From Leucogyrophana mollusca (Eukaryota > Basidiomycota > Agaricomycetes > Boletales): 64,000 bases of DNA. Below are positions 32,966-44,377 of the stretch, in pieces; within the stretch, counting starts at the first letter, position 1; every line of letters starts with the position of its first letter. The stretch is taken from positions 291,598 through 355,597 of the forward strand of contig MU266329.1 in assembly GCA_021014945.1 (NCBI GenBank), read 5' to 3'. A program made the translations under genes and the position numbers. The notes beneath the pieces are model-generated. The model did no database searches and was not told the origin of the DNA. It was given only the letters and a program-made list of their open reading frames with translations.

Positions 32966-34509
32966 TCAATCCAGCGTGATCTTCAGCTGTTCCAAAGGTA
33001 TCGGCACGAAGTTGTCCAAATCAATGGATCGTGAGCGCAGCTCGGCTTCGCAGTGTGGCGGAACAAGCTGTCGGTTCAAGTCTGGTCGCACAGAGAGCTC
33101 TGCAGAAGGTACGTGATTAGAAACCGCCCCCGTGCTCGTGTTGGACTCTTCTCCACGACTCACCCTCTCGAGTAAAATCAAAGAGTAATGGGAAGTCCTT
33201 CCCATTGGGCATTCTTGCGCCTGGTACCCGCAGCTCATCGAAGAACGGGTGAACCATCGCCTCAACAGCACTCAACCGCGCTCCAGGTGTGTATTCCAGC
33301 AGTTTTGCAACTAAGTCTATCGCTTCGGGTGCAGTTCGAGGCCGGAAGACCTGTGGCTTTTTGAGTACCCGACACGACCACTATTGAGCCTTCATACCTT
33401 CGAGAACGGGTGAGGCTTGATCTGGGGGAATTTATGCTCCATGTAGTTCGGATTCATCGTCTTGATCTGCTCTCGTGACGGCGTCCCGAGAACCTTGATG
33501 ATCTCGACCAGTTGATCGATCCCGCTCTCGCCAGGGAATAGTGGCTGTCCCAACATCAACTCAGCCATCACACAGCCCGTAGACCATATATCTTCATGTC
33601 GTCGACCCGCATTACCGAGCTGCACTGGATAGATAAGAACGAGAGCCACTCACCGATATTCGTCGTGTAGTTAGTAGCACCGAAGATGAGTTCTGGTGCT
33701 CGGTAGTACCTTGAGCAGATATAGCTGACGTTTGGCTCGCCAGCAACCAAAATCTTGGCGGAGCCAAAATCGCACAATTTCAGCACTCCAGTCGCAGGAT
33801 TTAGCAATAGATTCTGGGGCTTTATATCGCGATGGCAGATCCCAACCGAATGGATGTATGCGAGGGAGCGGAGGAGTTGATACATATATAATTTGATTTG
33901 CAGCATCGGCATCGGCTGCTTGAGCTTTGCATAGTGGCGACTCGCGCGATAGACGGTTTCCGGTACATATTCGAGTACAAGGTTGAGGTACACTTCGTCT
34001 TTCTGTTGTATGGCCAGTATTTATAGTGTGGGTGAGAGACGTCGCGGAGTAAGTGAACGAGAGCATACCTTGTCTCCGTTGGAGTAGAAAAAGGCTTTCA
34101 GGTCGACAACGTTAGGATGAGAGACAAGTCTCATGATTTGCAGTTCACGATTCTATCCTCAAGCGATCCCACCCGAGATTACGAGACGATGAATCAGCAC
34201 CATCGTCTCACACATTAAAACCACATCAAAACGCCACAGCTACAAAACCACGATAGGGAAAGTCAACCGTACCTTGAACCTCTTGTCCTGCAGCACCTTC
34301 TTGATGGCAATGTCTTCTCTGTCCTTTGGTTCGCCTACCAGTTTGGCCTGGAAGACAACACCGAAAGAACCATTTCCGATGACTTTACAGTTACTGTAGG
34401 AAATTTCTCTCGTATCGGCGGTCTTGCCGTCTGAAGCGACGACCTTGACGACCTTGTGAGGATCGTCGATGGCTGTTTGATTACCAGAATCATCAGGTGA
34501 GGATGACAT
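32966..34509 (-). CDS. gsk3: GSK-3 family serine/threonine protein kinase
   Basis: A glycogen synthase kinase-3/shaggy-type kinase, a constitutively active signalling kinase that prefers primed substrates. Six exons (34273-34509, 34069-34152, 33654-34002, 33398-33591, 33164-33350, 32966-33099) sum to 1185 nt (394 aa). Seen in order: the glycine loop [15 protein letters not shown], the ATP lysine in [10 protein letters not shown], the priming-phosphate arginine in NRELQIMRL, the catalytic [18 protein letters not shown], and the activation loop [17 protein letters not shown] with the regulatory tyrosine. [20 protein letters not shown] and the CMGC-insert region follow. The C-terminal tail ends in [13 protein letters not shown]. 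Length and tail are standard for fungi. Confidence 0.96.
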
Positions 34510-37122
34510 CGATATATGTTTGAGGGACACCAATGAAATGAGAAGAATGTGGGGAGGAGAAGATGGCGGGAAGAACGCATGTTGGAGCCATATTTGGATT
34601 GGGGTAGAAAAGTGTAGAGAGGCGGTGAGAGAGAGAAAAGTACGCACGGGATATCTTGACACCATTTATTGGTACGTTGGATGACATTTCAGGAGTAGGG
34701 GATTCGTCACAGGGAATACAGCGCGTGTACAGGAAATGGAGTAAAGGTGTGGCAAGCCAGAACACGAGCGCCTAGGGCTATTTGGAGAACGTTCAGACGT
34801 CGAGACTGGGGTGGCGGAAACGAGCAGAAAAAAAGGGAAAAAAGTCTGGGAGATTGGTGGATGAGGGAAAGAAGGATACTTGAACTGTCGGTGGGGGGAA
34901 AGAAAGGGATTCAGATGGGAAGTAGAATGTGGTCGATGAGGAGAAGGGGCGAGCGGATCCTGTGACCAGCACAAACTACCAAGCATGCGCAAACATTGCG
35001 CGGAGGAGTATTTCATTTCATTTTCATCCCATTCTGATATCCGTTTTCGTACATAATTTGCTCGTTTTATCGTTTATTCTTTCAGTGCCTTGCCTCCCCG
35101 TTGCTGCGCTCATTGTCAGTGTCGAAGCCTATGGAGACTCTCCAAGGGAATGTGCGCTTGTGACCTTACGTTGCGCGCAGTCTATTGTAAGCGCAGTTAG
35201 CACGGATGATCCTGCCCATCGGAAAAATTTCCTGGCATGATGATCATCACAACTTGCCCTAATATCATGCTGCTCCAAATAATGATGATCGATACCGAAG
35301 CTCCCCATCACCAGCGAGCGAGTCTGCACCGAAGAAACAGAGACCGACTCCACTATGCTTTACTTGTGAGGCGACCCCATTACCTTGGAAGCTTCTTTCC
35401 CAACGTTTGAGCGACGTCCGAATACGTGGTATGTTCCGTGATGCAGCCTCACACTTTAAAAAAAAATAACCTTTGGCTGGGATTTCCGTCCCTTGACACT
35501 GTCGCTGGGATTCTCTCAGGCTTTTGGCTCGAAAGTGGTCACTTGCGAGTAATGTTTCCAACTTCTGATAACCAGACCGTTCTCGATGTCTCGGGAAAGT
35601 CCTCGAATTGGAAACAGTGATCAGATGGGACTTTCCGCGCGTCCCTGCCAACCTCTGCAGCTTTAGGGGTTTCTTCATAGATCTTTCCTAGCATATCGTT
35701 TCTTTTATCGCAGAACATGCTGAGAACTGATGGGTCGACGGCGCTGGTGAAAAAATAGAAGCTCTATTTCGCTCGACAAGCACCTTGTCTCCGGCTGGAC
35801 CTACGGCGGCGCACTCAATTGGAATTTCGGTGTGTTTAGGACATCACTTTGAATCTTTATTTGTCGCTGCCACGAGTATGGCATCACCCATGACTGTCAG
35901 CACAAAACCAACCGCCCGCTGCCAGGGCGTGTCAATCACAATGGATCAAGTGAGTCCCTGCATACTCTCACAAGCTGTCTGCCCTACACTCCTACGCTAA
36001 GCGCACTCCTCGCTTCAAATGTGGTTTTCTATTTGCCGATTCGGCCTTTTCTATACATTGCAGTGACCCCCGACCTTTCGATAGGCTGTATTCCCCAGCG
36101 CGCGTCTCATGCCCGTCACCGGGATTCAGCGAAGATCTGCCGCCCCTCATCTCACCGTTCAAGTACCAAGCTGTTCGTGGAGAATGCAAGATCCCATCAC
36201 CACGCTACCATGTTCCTCGCGTCCGCTTTACACCCCGTGGACATGATGGTCAGCGCGAGCCTCATCAAACGACGATGGCCATCTTTGCCTTTCATAAGCT
36301 ACCTAGTTGAGTTCATACCATCCTTGATGTCGGTCTAATCTAGGCCCACCATGAGGTAACTTTTAGGAAAGCTGGCTCCAGCGTGAACCTGGTTACGCCG
36401 CTTCAGGCCTAGGCCTAAGCAGTACACATATCCGCATGGATAAATAGGCGGGTCTGCACAACTTTGACCTTGTTAAACTTTCTTCAGAGAAAACTTTACC
36501 GCGCTTTCCGACAATTGTACTGGTAACTTCAGCTAGCTTCCCTCGTGGCCGATCTGGCCGTACGTTCACCTCGATCAGTCGCTGTCTCCCACGCGAGGTT
36601 CTCATTCGACACTGTCCGTGTCTAACGGGCGAACCGGCCAAGGAAATCAAGGAGGCAAGGAAGCTCTTGCAGCGACACGGCACCTACGTCAGCTTGTCTG
36701 CATCACACCCAAAGTCTAGACGTTCGGCAAAATCCATTCGGTCATGGTATTCCCCACTTCAAGGAGACTCCGAGTCGCTGACTCACCGTAGCCCTGAGAA
36801 TGAATGTCAAAATCGAGGGGGCGACCCCATTTGCATGTTGAGCACGACAGTAAAATTAAAACAACGATGTCCAGTATAATTAAGTCTCACTGTCGTTCCG
36901 ACAGTTGCATCCTGCTGAATCAGATAAGTCCTTGCTCCATCTTCCCTATCTTCCAGTACTGCTAGTGTCCGTTGTTGCCTCCTCTCGCAACCCCACGTTC
37001 CGTCTTTGATCTCTCGCCGGCCTTCGCTCCCAGATACTGTCCTTAGTCGCCTCAGGTGAGGGCCTGGGCGCTGGAACCACGATTCTCATGCAATTGGCCG
37101 CAGCTTGGGCCCAGCCCATCCC
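34510..37122. other. 2.6-kb gene-poor stretch
   Basis: The first ~500 bp upstream of GSK-3 are pyrimidine-rich on the coding strand and fit a long 5' leader. Beyond that I find no protein I can name. A plus-strand frame at 36065-36310 (beginning DPRPFDRLYSP, 81 codons, preceded by an AG acceptor-like site) has even composition but no known motif. A perfect 12-bp palindrome, AGGCCTAGGCCT, lies at 36405-36416. Confidence 0.45.
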
Positions 37123-38290
37123 TCATGCTTCGCTTGCTTGACGCTCAATCTCTTTTATTACTGCAAACCGGATGTCATTTTCATGCGGCGGTACGTACGG
37201 GGCCGGAAACCTGTGCAAGGATAGACACTCGTTCAAAGCGACTTGACCCATCTGCTCCCCGATGTGATTTAATAACGACCTCTGCGCGTCGACAAATTCC
37301 CCATTGAATGACCCCGCGTGAAAACCTTTTCCCGCACGACCTCGGGTAGCCGCTGAACCGACTGAGCAAAAATGAACGCATCGGTTGCTTCGTGGCGAAT
37401 AAAGACGGTGGTGGCGATTGGGTGGCGATGTAGCCAAGAGAATCATAGCAGACGCATCACATGTGTCGCCCGGGATAACAAGTTTACGATGTACCCCTGA
37501 TGGTTCTCGAGTATGCACAAGTCTAACGATCGAAATTAGACAGTGATTGAGCCGAAACTTGGCCGAAACGGTCAAAATACACGCCTACCTCGGTGCACGA
37601 TCGGCCCAGCACCGACAACCACGGTCTCGATTTGTCCTTTTCCTGTTGCAGGCTCACGCCCAAGCCGTCTTCAGCGTACTTAGCATCACGTCCAGCACAC
37701 TCGCTCACATGAAATATATCGAGTGGAGAACACGACGTGACCTCGCCGATTGGAGTTAAAAGCTCGTGGACGACATATCGCTCGGATGCCTTCGTAGTCG
37801 TCATCTTGAGGGTCGAAAGAAAAGAGTTTCGCAATCCAGCAGGACCGTATATCTAGACACAAGGGTCAGCTCCAGGTCGGAATGAAAATGTATAAATGGA
37901 TAGGTTCTGTGGAAGGCCCGTAGCTGGACCCCCTAGAAGTCGACGGAAGATACAACGCCTGTCGAAGCAATTCCATAATGGCAATGATGCGGTGAGCTTG
38001 TGGTTGTTGCATTGATAACTCTGATACGGAAAGCTGTGGTTTCTAACCGTGTATATGTGTCACGAATATTTTGGTCACTTTCGAGGCTCTGTCTGTGGGG
38101 CTGGAAGTCCAATTGATAAGGCGTTCCTTCTGCGCAACTAATCACTATATAAACCGCATGGATTGAGGGAAAATGATTGACTCACCTCATAGCGATCCAT
38201 TCCCAAGAACGTCTGCGACTGATGACCCCTCTGAGTGACGCACGGCAGGACGGCACCGGTGAATATCTCACTTAAGCCAGAGCAACTCCA
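37123..38290 (-). pseudogene. Broken copy of tRNase Z (ELAC-type ribonuclease Z)
   Basis: Most of a tRNase Z can be traced in order on the minus strand, but scattered over all three frames. Recognisable pieces are FTGAVLPCVTQRGHQSQTFL (38283-38200), CAEGTPYQLD (near 38125), KVTKIFVTHIH (near 38060), IYGPAGLRN and YVVHELL (37850-37750), SECAGRDAKYAEDG (37725-37680), TVVVGAGPIVHRD (37625-37590), HRKLVIPGDTCDASA (37490-37450), HEATDAFI (37400-37375), TRGHSM (37325-37308) and LLNHIGEQM (about 37270). At least five frame changes have no intron-sized gap. The metal motif HxHxDH reads HIHAHR, one splice donor is lost, and a TGA interrupts one reading. The native enzyme trims tRNA 3' trailers; this copy should be inactive. 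The 5' end is approximate. Confidence 0.75.
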
Positions 38291-38583
38291 AGTACGCCTC
38301 CGCTAGACTCACAAGAAACATTACCGTCATATCACCTGCCTTGTTTTGCGAGCTCCTGTATGATGATGTCCAGGAGTTGGGGGTCGCGGTTCTGGCTGGC
38401 CACGCGAGTTTATGAACGATCGAAATGTCCGAAAGAGGTAAAGAGGAACAGTGGTTGAACTGTGGCTGACGGTGAAAGTTCAGCTCGGGTTTGTTCCTTT
38501 GTCTCTCAGGCTCGTATCTCAGTTCGTGTTATCCCAGTCACTCTTTTTCTTTATTAAAACCCTTTCACTGCTGTACTGTCGCT

Positions 38584-39909
38584 ATGGCTTTCCCCCTCAC
38601 GAAGAGCACTCGTATGAACTCTCCTCTGCGGATGCCCCATGTTTTCGTGATCCCTCCAGAAGAAGAGCAGCAGGAAAACCCGCCTTGGTGCTGTTTCGAC
38701 GCCGACGAGCTTCCTGAAAGCAATGGCGACTTTCCTTCAAACCCAGACATTCATTTTCTTGACGATCCTTACCTCCTGCAACAACCTGAAACATCCGCCC
38801 CCGTATTCCGCCGACCATCCATCGACGAGCCAGGTTCGGGAATCGTCATGCCGAAGAAGGGCGAGACGAGATCGATGACGGATTCTAGCCCCAGTGAAGA
38901 TAGAGCGAGCGGTGAAAGAGTGAGGCGAAGAGATGTCCGCGAAGACTCTGATGTCGTGGAGGTGGTTAAAGTCAAGCGCAGCAAGGAGCCTGTCGGGAGT
39001 AATGACAGGCTCGAGCACAACAGCAACATGAAGCGTTCAAAGACATTCAAAGCTCGCGCCACAAAAGCATTCAAGTCGATCAAGAACCTGAATGTTGGCA
39101 AGAGTGCGCAGCGCAAACCTCACGTCAAGGAGTTGTGGACTTCCAGTGAAAGCATGCCCGGAATCTTCAAAGGCATGCAAGAGCAGATTCGTCAACAACA
39201 GGAACAATGTGCGCCTCCTCTTCCGCAGCCATCACTGTCTCGACGAAATTCGCGGTCTCTTTCACACCTATTCCAATCCGCGAAGCCTCCACGCTCCGAA
39301 TGGAATACAAAACCTTCGCCCCCAGTTTCCCCATCAGAGCCGACACATATTATTCCCTCGGATACCTCGTCGTCGCTACCTTACCTCAGAGGGTCTGATA
39401 CGACTACTTCCCTTGTAGAGGTCTTCGCCCCGAGCGACTATGAGGGATCACCGGACAGACCAGTGTCACCGGGTCTTTCTGTCAGGAAGTCCCGCCGTCG
39501 ATTCTCTGTCTTGGAGCTTCACCGCCTATTCTCGTTTTCTTCCTCGTCACCCGATGATCCTATGCCCACCTCCCCCACGACCGCTTTCGCATCTTCCTGC
39601 AGCCCTTCAGCCCCGTCGTCTTCCACCTCTACCACTTCCTCCGAGTGTCCGGACGTTCCCACAGAGGAAGGAGCCTATGCTGCAGTCCGTTTCCTCGACC
39701 TTGACGTCGACGAGATCAATGACGACGCACTCACTAAGCAGAGTGCACCACACTGGCGGAGATCACTTGGTGCAGAACATAATTCGGCGCTCCCCCCACC
39801 ACGCGATCTCAGCTTTGAGATGAGACTGGATTCGCTCCATTTCGATTCGCTGTCTTTTGATCCGGAAGATTTCGACGTCTCAATGGACGGGATAGCCGTG
39901 CGACGATAG
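38584..39909 (+). CDS. Unrecognised Ser/Pro-rich protein, single exon
   Basis: An intronless frame of 441 codons starting at ATG 38584; the frame is open further 5' only from a TTG. I recognise no enzyme or fold. Visible traits are an acidic/proline N-terminus (VIPPEEEQQENPPWCCF), a basic amphipathic segment (KTFKARATKAFKSIKNL) at about residues 155-170, and long Ser/Pro-rich tracts. The middle holds a basic RKSRRRFSVLELHRLFSF segment. The acidic C-terminal tail has several Phe-Asp/Ser repeats (SLHFDSLSFDPEDFDVS). The codon usage and open length support a real gene. It is probably a disordered regulatory or membrane-associated protein specific to basidiomycetes, an inference. Confidence 0.75.
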   Translation: MAFPLTKSTRMNSPLRMPHVFVIPPEEEQQENPPWCCFDADELPESNGDFPSNPDIHFLDDPYLLQQPETSAPVFRRPSIDEPGSGIVMPKKGETRSMTDSSPSEDRASGERVRRRDVREDSDVVEVVKVKRSKEPVGSNDRLEHNSNMKRSKTFKARATKAFKSIKNLNVGKSAQRKPHVKELWTSSESMPGIFKGMQEQIRQQQEQCAPPLPQPSLSRRNSRSLSHLFQSAKPPRSEWNTKPSPPVSPSEPTHIIPSDTSSSLPYLRGSDTTTSLVEVFAPSDYEGSPDRPVSPGLSVRKSRRRFSVLELHRLFSFSSSSPDDPMPTSPTTAFASSCSPSAPSSSTSTTSSECPDVPTEEGAYAAVRFLDLDVDEINDDALTKQSAPHWRRSLGAEHNSALPPPRDLSFEMRLDSLHFDSLSFDPEDFDVSMDGIAVRR

Positions 39910-40262
39910 TGCATTGTGTTATATAAATGATGCCGTAGCCGGATCCCTTCTCCTCTACCGTGCTTCACGACTTGTATGATTCTCTATACCTTCTCCCTTT
40001 CTATCTATCCGCTTGCTACAGACTCACCCAGCTTATGACATGCCACTTTTGCGATCGGACACTCATCTTTTTAGGGTTTCATTTACGACGTTCATGTGCC
40101 AATCTTGTTCTTTCAAATACCCTCTATCTTTCCTCAATATTTCGTGCGCATATTACTACCGCTCGGATTAGCACGTCAGCCACGGCAGAGCCATCGCTGT
40201 GATCACAGTTCAAAACTGCTAAATACAGAAATCACTTCCCGACTGTGTTCGTCGGGTGAACT

Positions 40263-43200
40263 TCAATATTTTTCGGCTAGGACTAAGAGGCGTCAATATC
40301 GAAGCAACTTGTGTGGTGGGAGTGAAGACTCACTGAGTGTCACCAGCGAGGTCCAGCCTGTGAAAGGATGACTAGTAGGGAATGAGTTAACATCCTCATC
40401 AGTAGCACTGTTGCTCATGACCCTCACCTCCCTTTGCCTTCCCCGGTGGTAGGATCGTACTGTTCCCAGACATAACCTGTACGCTGGTATTCCTAAATAT
40501 GACCGCCTGCTGTCAGCAAAACGATAACGTAGATAACTACGGGCGGAAGAACCTTGAAGACGTTGCTGACGATGTTATTTCTCAGTTCCGCATAGATTTC
40601 CTTTGCGCGCTGCTGGTATGGTCCCTCCTCCGCCACGTAGGTCTAGTCGACCCGTCGTACTTAGCCTAGTCGATCGCATCACCGGCATATGATACGTACC
40701 TTGTACAATGAGCTCAGCACCATATAGTTCATCTGTACCCAGATCGGACCTTTCCAGTAATTCTCGCCTTGTCCAAACTCGGGATGAGCGGCGGATAAGC
40801 TACGGATTCCATATGACGACCACAGTTGCTCAGGGTCGCGCAGCAGATCGAGGACAGCCCCAAGGTGTGGGGAGTGAGAAGGCAGGAGAGACAGCATGAA
40901 AGGGAAGAGGGAGAGATAACCCTTATGGCAGACATGATCCGACTCGTCTAGGCGATGTGTGAATACCCGCGGAATGACGCAGCTGTTGGAAACCATACCA
41001 TCTTCATTGATACCAACATCACAATACATCTGCTCTTCCTCATTCCAGTGTAAATCTGTTCTTATATCAGCCCATGGAAGATGAGGAAACATTTGAACGG
41101 CACACTCACCGTCAATATTATCGATGATCGCTTTCTCAATCTCAGCAAAGCTTGCCGCATCCTCGGTCTCGCCAATAAACTCAGAAATTCCGCGCATCGT
41201 CCGCGTGAAGAAGCCCATCCAACTGATCAAGTCTAAGTGTAGCTCCCCAGCATGTGGTGGTCCGCGAGGGTAGTCGTCCATTCCGCTGGTTAAGACATGC
41301 TGCTCGGATCGTCCGCGCCACCTATACGCCTCGGTGCGCGAGCGTGCTTTGCGACCATACTGCTTGATCTGCCCGCGCTGAGTACGGCGGAACCAGTCGT
41401 AATGGCGTTTCAGTGGTTGATAGATAGACCGCAGGTAGTTGAGGCCTTGGGTATATGATAGGTGAGTGTCGCTTTCGGCCCCGGATTTGTCTAGGATTGG
41501 GATTTGCGAGCCACCCATCCCGAAGTCCATTCCAAGGTCAGCTGCTGTGGGACCGTCTGTCTGCGCCTTAAGGCGATTGATGAAAGCGGTGACAGCCATG
41601 GTTAACGTTGGGGGATTCGCGAAGGTGGGGACTTGCGTCTGGAACTGAGCTGGAACCTATGCAAACTATGAAAATGAAGATTTAAAAGGGAAGGCAAAAT
41701 GGGCGACCTTGCTTCGTGCTTCTTCGCCCAGAATTTGCTCGCGAGCAACCCAGCCGTTCTCGTCGATGAGGTCAATCCAATCCTTGAGGATTTCCAAGCT
41801 GGGGAAAAGCAGGCAGTTAGACGAATTATATAGATTTTCAACTGGAAAACATGCCTCAAGTCAGTGTCCCATTCGCCGATGTGCAGCAAATGGAATCCTT
41901 CGTCCCTAAGCCCAACGTTGAGTCGCAGAGAAGGGATGACAGAAAAAAAATTGGGTACCAATAAAACCCTCGCGGGAAGAAGCTGCGACTGGGAGTAGCA
42001 GTCAGAAGCGCCCGCGGTTCGGTGAGCCTCGCGCCTTTCTCCGACTCTTCCTCATCGTCATAGTCAAGTTCATCCTCTTGATCCCATTCATACGCGAACG
42101 CCTTATCTACGATAGACGTGCCATAGAAATATCCGATTCCGCCGAGAAGATTGGAGGTGATAGCTTTAGTGAATGCCTCAAGCTCTTTAGGATCAGAAGT
42201 GGGATATGAAGGAGTAGGGAAATTGGCCTTGAAGCGATCGTCAAATGAAGAGACGATGGCGGGAATGCCTTGGTCAAGAGTGGAAGCTAATTCACGGTTT
42301 AAGTCGTCGGACACGCAGTAGAGATACGATTTCGCATACCATCAAGTTTCTGCACCGCACTTCCACTTTCAAAGAAGACATCAAACTCAAATTCGCCCTC
42401 AAAGAACTTTTGCACTGCATATAGGTTGCTTCCTGTGTAAATTTCATCGGACAACTGCAGAATGAAAGACGGGTCAGGTGCAATCTCTAGGCTCCGATAG
42501 GTTTCTGCAATAGGCCCTGCTCGCTTGATGATATTCTGCATGATCCATTCTGATGGTAAAAGACATGAGGAGCTGTGCAGAGCGTCAGGATGAGCAAACA
42601 CAAGCCTTTTGCGGTCCAAACATCCCCAGAATTGAGCCGCAATCCCAAGAAGTGAGATTTACCCAGTCGATCAGTGAAATCCTCGGCATGTGCTCCCGTT
42701 GTAATAGCATTATTGTCAGGACCTGTGCAAAAGTGTCAAGAGTACCACGAGTGGAAGATAAACAAGATACAAACCATCAACTATTCGAATATTAAATTCG
42801 TCAAGGTCGGGTGTTGAGCCAGAGAACTCTACGGGTCCATCGATACCCTGCTGTAGGTCAGCGTTGGTGACAAACAAATCACAATTTGAGCTACCAACAT
42901 TCTCGTCTTCGTCCGTGACCATGTCCAATCCACCAAGCCCCTCAAGGCCCATGTAGAAGATAGTCGAAATTCGAGAAGGGATCTCTGTCTCGGTACTGTG
43001 AGGCTGTACGGGTGACATTGTGTTTCTGGAAAACACCCACCTGGATTGATAGGCCTTCCTTTGACACGAGTGGCCCAACTGCCGCCATGGTCTCCGCCGG
43101 CCACTTTAAGTAACTCGGTCGTTATTTCAACATTGTTTTGGCTGTCCTTGAGCACTTGCACACCGCCTTGACGTGGGTCAAACGTAGTCCAGGTGTAGCT

Positions 43201-43484
43201 GTCAAGGCCATCGCCTTGGTCGCATGCGTGGCGAGTTTCTGTGCGGTTCAGGCTGTCAGGTTATGGGATTGGCCGGATTTGGCCGCACAGGACGCACTAC
43301 TGATCGAGTGGTAATTTTGTGTACCAAACCACATGAGACCAGTCATAAGGGATTGGGGCAGCCTTGGTCTGAGGCCAAAATAGAGGTTAGGGCGATAGGC
43401 CCCCCATATCAAGGTGTCTGACGCGTTTCCTGGGCTCGAGTGTACAGCTGGGACCAAGGGAAGCAGCAGCCAAAGTAGCTGCAT
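40263..43484 (-). CDS. CWH41: Mannosyl-oligosaccharide glucosidase (glucosidase I, GH63)
   Basis: Removes the outermost glucose from the N-glycan precursor in the ER. Fourteen exons sum to 2520 nt (839 aa), almost the length of yeast Cwh41. The first exon encodes a cleavable-looking signal peptide (MQLLWLLLPLVPAVHSS), then GAYRPNLYFGLRPRLPQSLM and MWFGTQNY. Later blocks are [62 protein letters not shown] with the catalytic acid region, DLISWMGFFTRTMR, GQGENYWKGPIWVQMNYM and the C-terminal HPFTGWTSLVTLILAEKY. Two introns (41799-41854 and 42550-42605) need GC donors, and an in-frame 54-nt intron at 41056-41109 is hidden in an open frame. All joins are supported by frame. Confidence 0.95.
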
Positions 43485-44377
43485 TTTGAGTGGTTAAAAC
43501 ACAAGACACACTGACTGGAGGCCGAGCGGACGTGGCAGGATGAACCACGTGACCAATAACCGATCGGACTCTTAACGCTCAAGTGATAGTGCTACAAATG
43601 TCCTCACAGCTACAATCTAGGAAAAGTATATAATCTAACCCTTGGACAAGACACGACAAAGCAGACGCATGTTTGAGAGGCCGGATGACACGGTACATTG
43701 TAAGTGGCAACAGTTCGGCCTATCAAGCCCACCAGGACATTCTCGTTAGGCGCATTCCGGCGCATTACATGGGAGGAGTCGCAACCCCGAGCTTAAATCC
43801 CTCATCGACATCATCAACCCGATTGGGGCAATGAGTGTTTTCCAACGCGAGGCAAGGATGACGGAACAAATAGGAAAGTGCTAGGCCGATAAAGGTGGAC
43901 TGTTGAAGTGCAGTGCATATAAGCTATAAGCTTGAATAGCACGTAGCTGAGAGTGAGACGGTCAGTACACGGTCGAGCTCGGAGGAGTCACGATACAGTG
44001 GCACCTAAGTTCCCTATAGTAACGCGCTTCGACTGACTTGCTGTAAGTAACCTGAGTTTCCTGGTCCAATTCTTACAGCATCAACCGCGACGCTCAGGAA
44101 TAACCATGACGGCGCTTGGATTGCGCAGCAGCGCCCAAGTGAGATGTACAATTGCCGTATGAGCGTGCCCATTGGCGTGCCTCTCCCTAACAGTGTCTAT
44201 GGCCCCGATAGTCCGATGCGAACCTTCGAATAGAACACCATTCTTATGGATCCGGGGGCGGCTGTGCAAACTGGAAACAGTGAAGGCAGTGTGGACTACT
44301 GTGAGTATTTATACTATCCAAACGAACTCACCAGCATTAATCTCACCTCACTTCACTTCATTTTACCTATCATCCCT
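43485..44377. other. Intergenic, divergent promoter region
   Basis: About 0.9 kb between the divergent starts of glucosidase I (minus) and the SPFH protein (plus). No gene, repeat or RNA is visible. Confidence 0.5.

Noticed and set aside
36405..36416. Perfect palindrome AGGCCTAGGCCT
   Set aside because: A 12-bp palindrome is expected by chance in a sequence of this size and nothing around it suggests a function.
42985..43040. Apparent frameshift in glucosidase I between INPGG and TETEIPS
   Set aside because: A 43-nt intron with a GTGTTT donor and a CCTCACAG acceptor joins them in frame, and the whole gene then sums to 840 codons.
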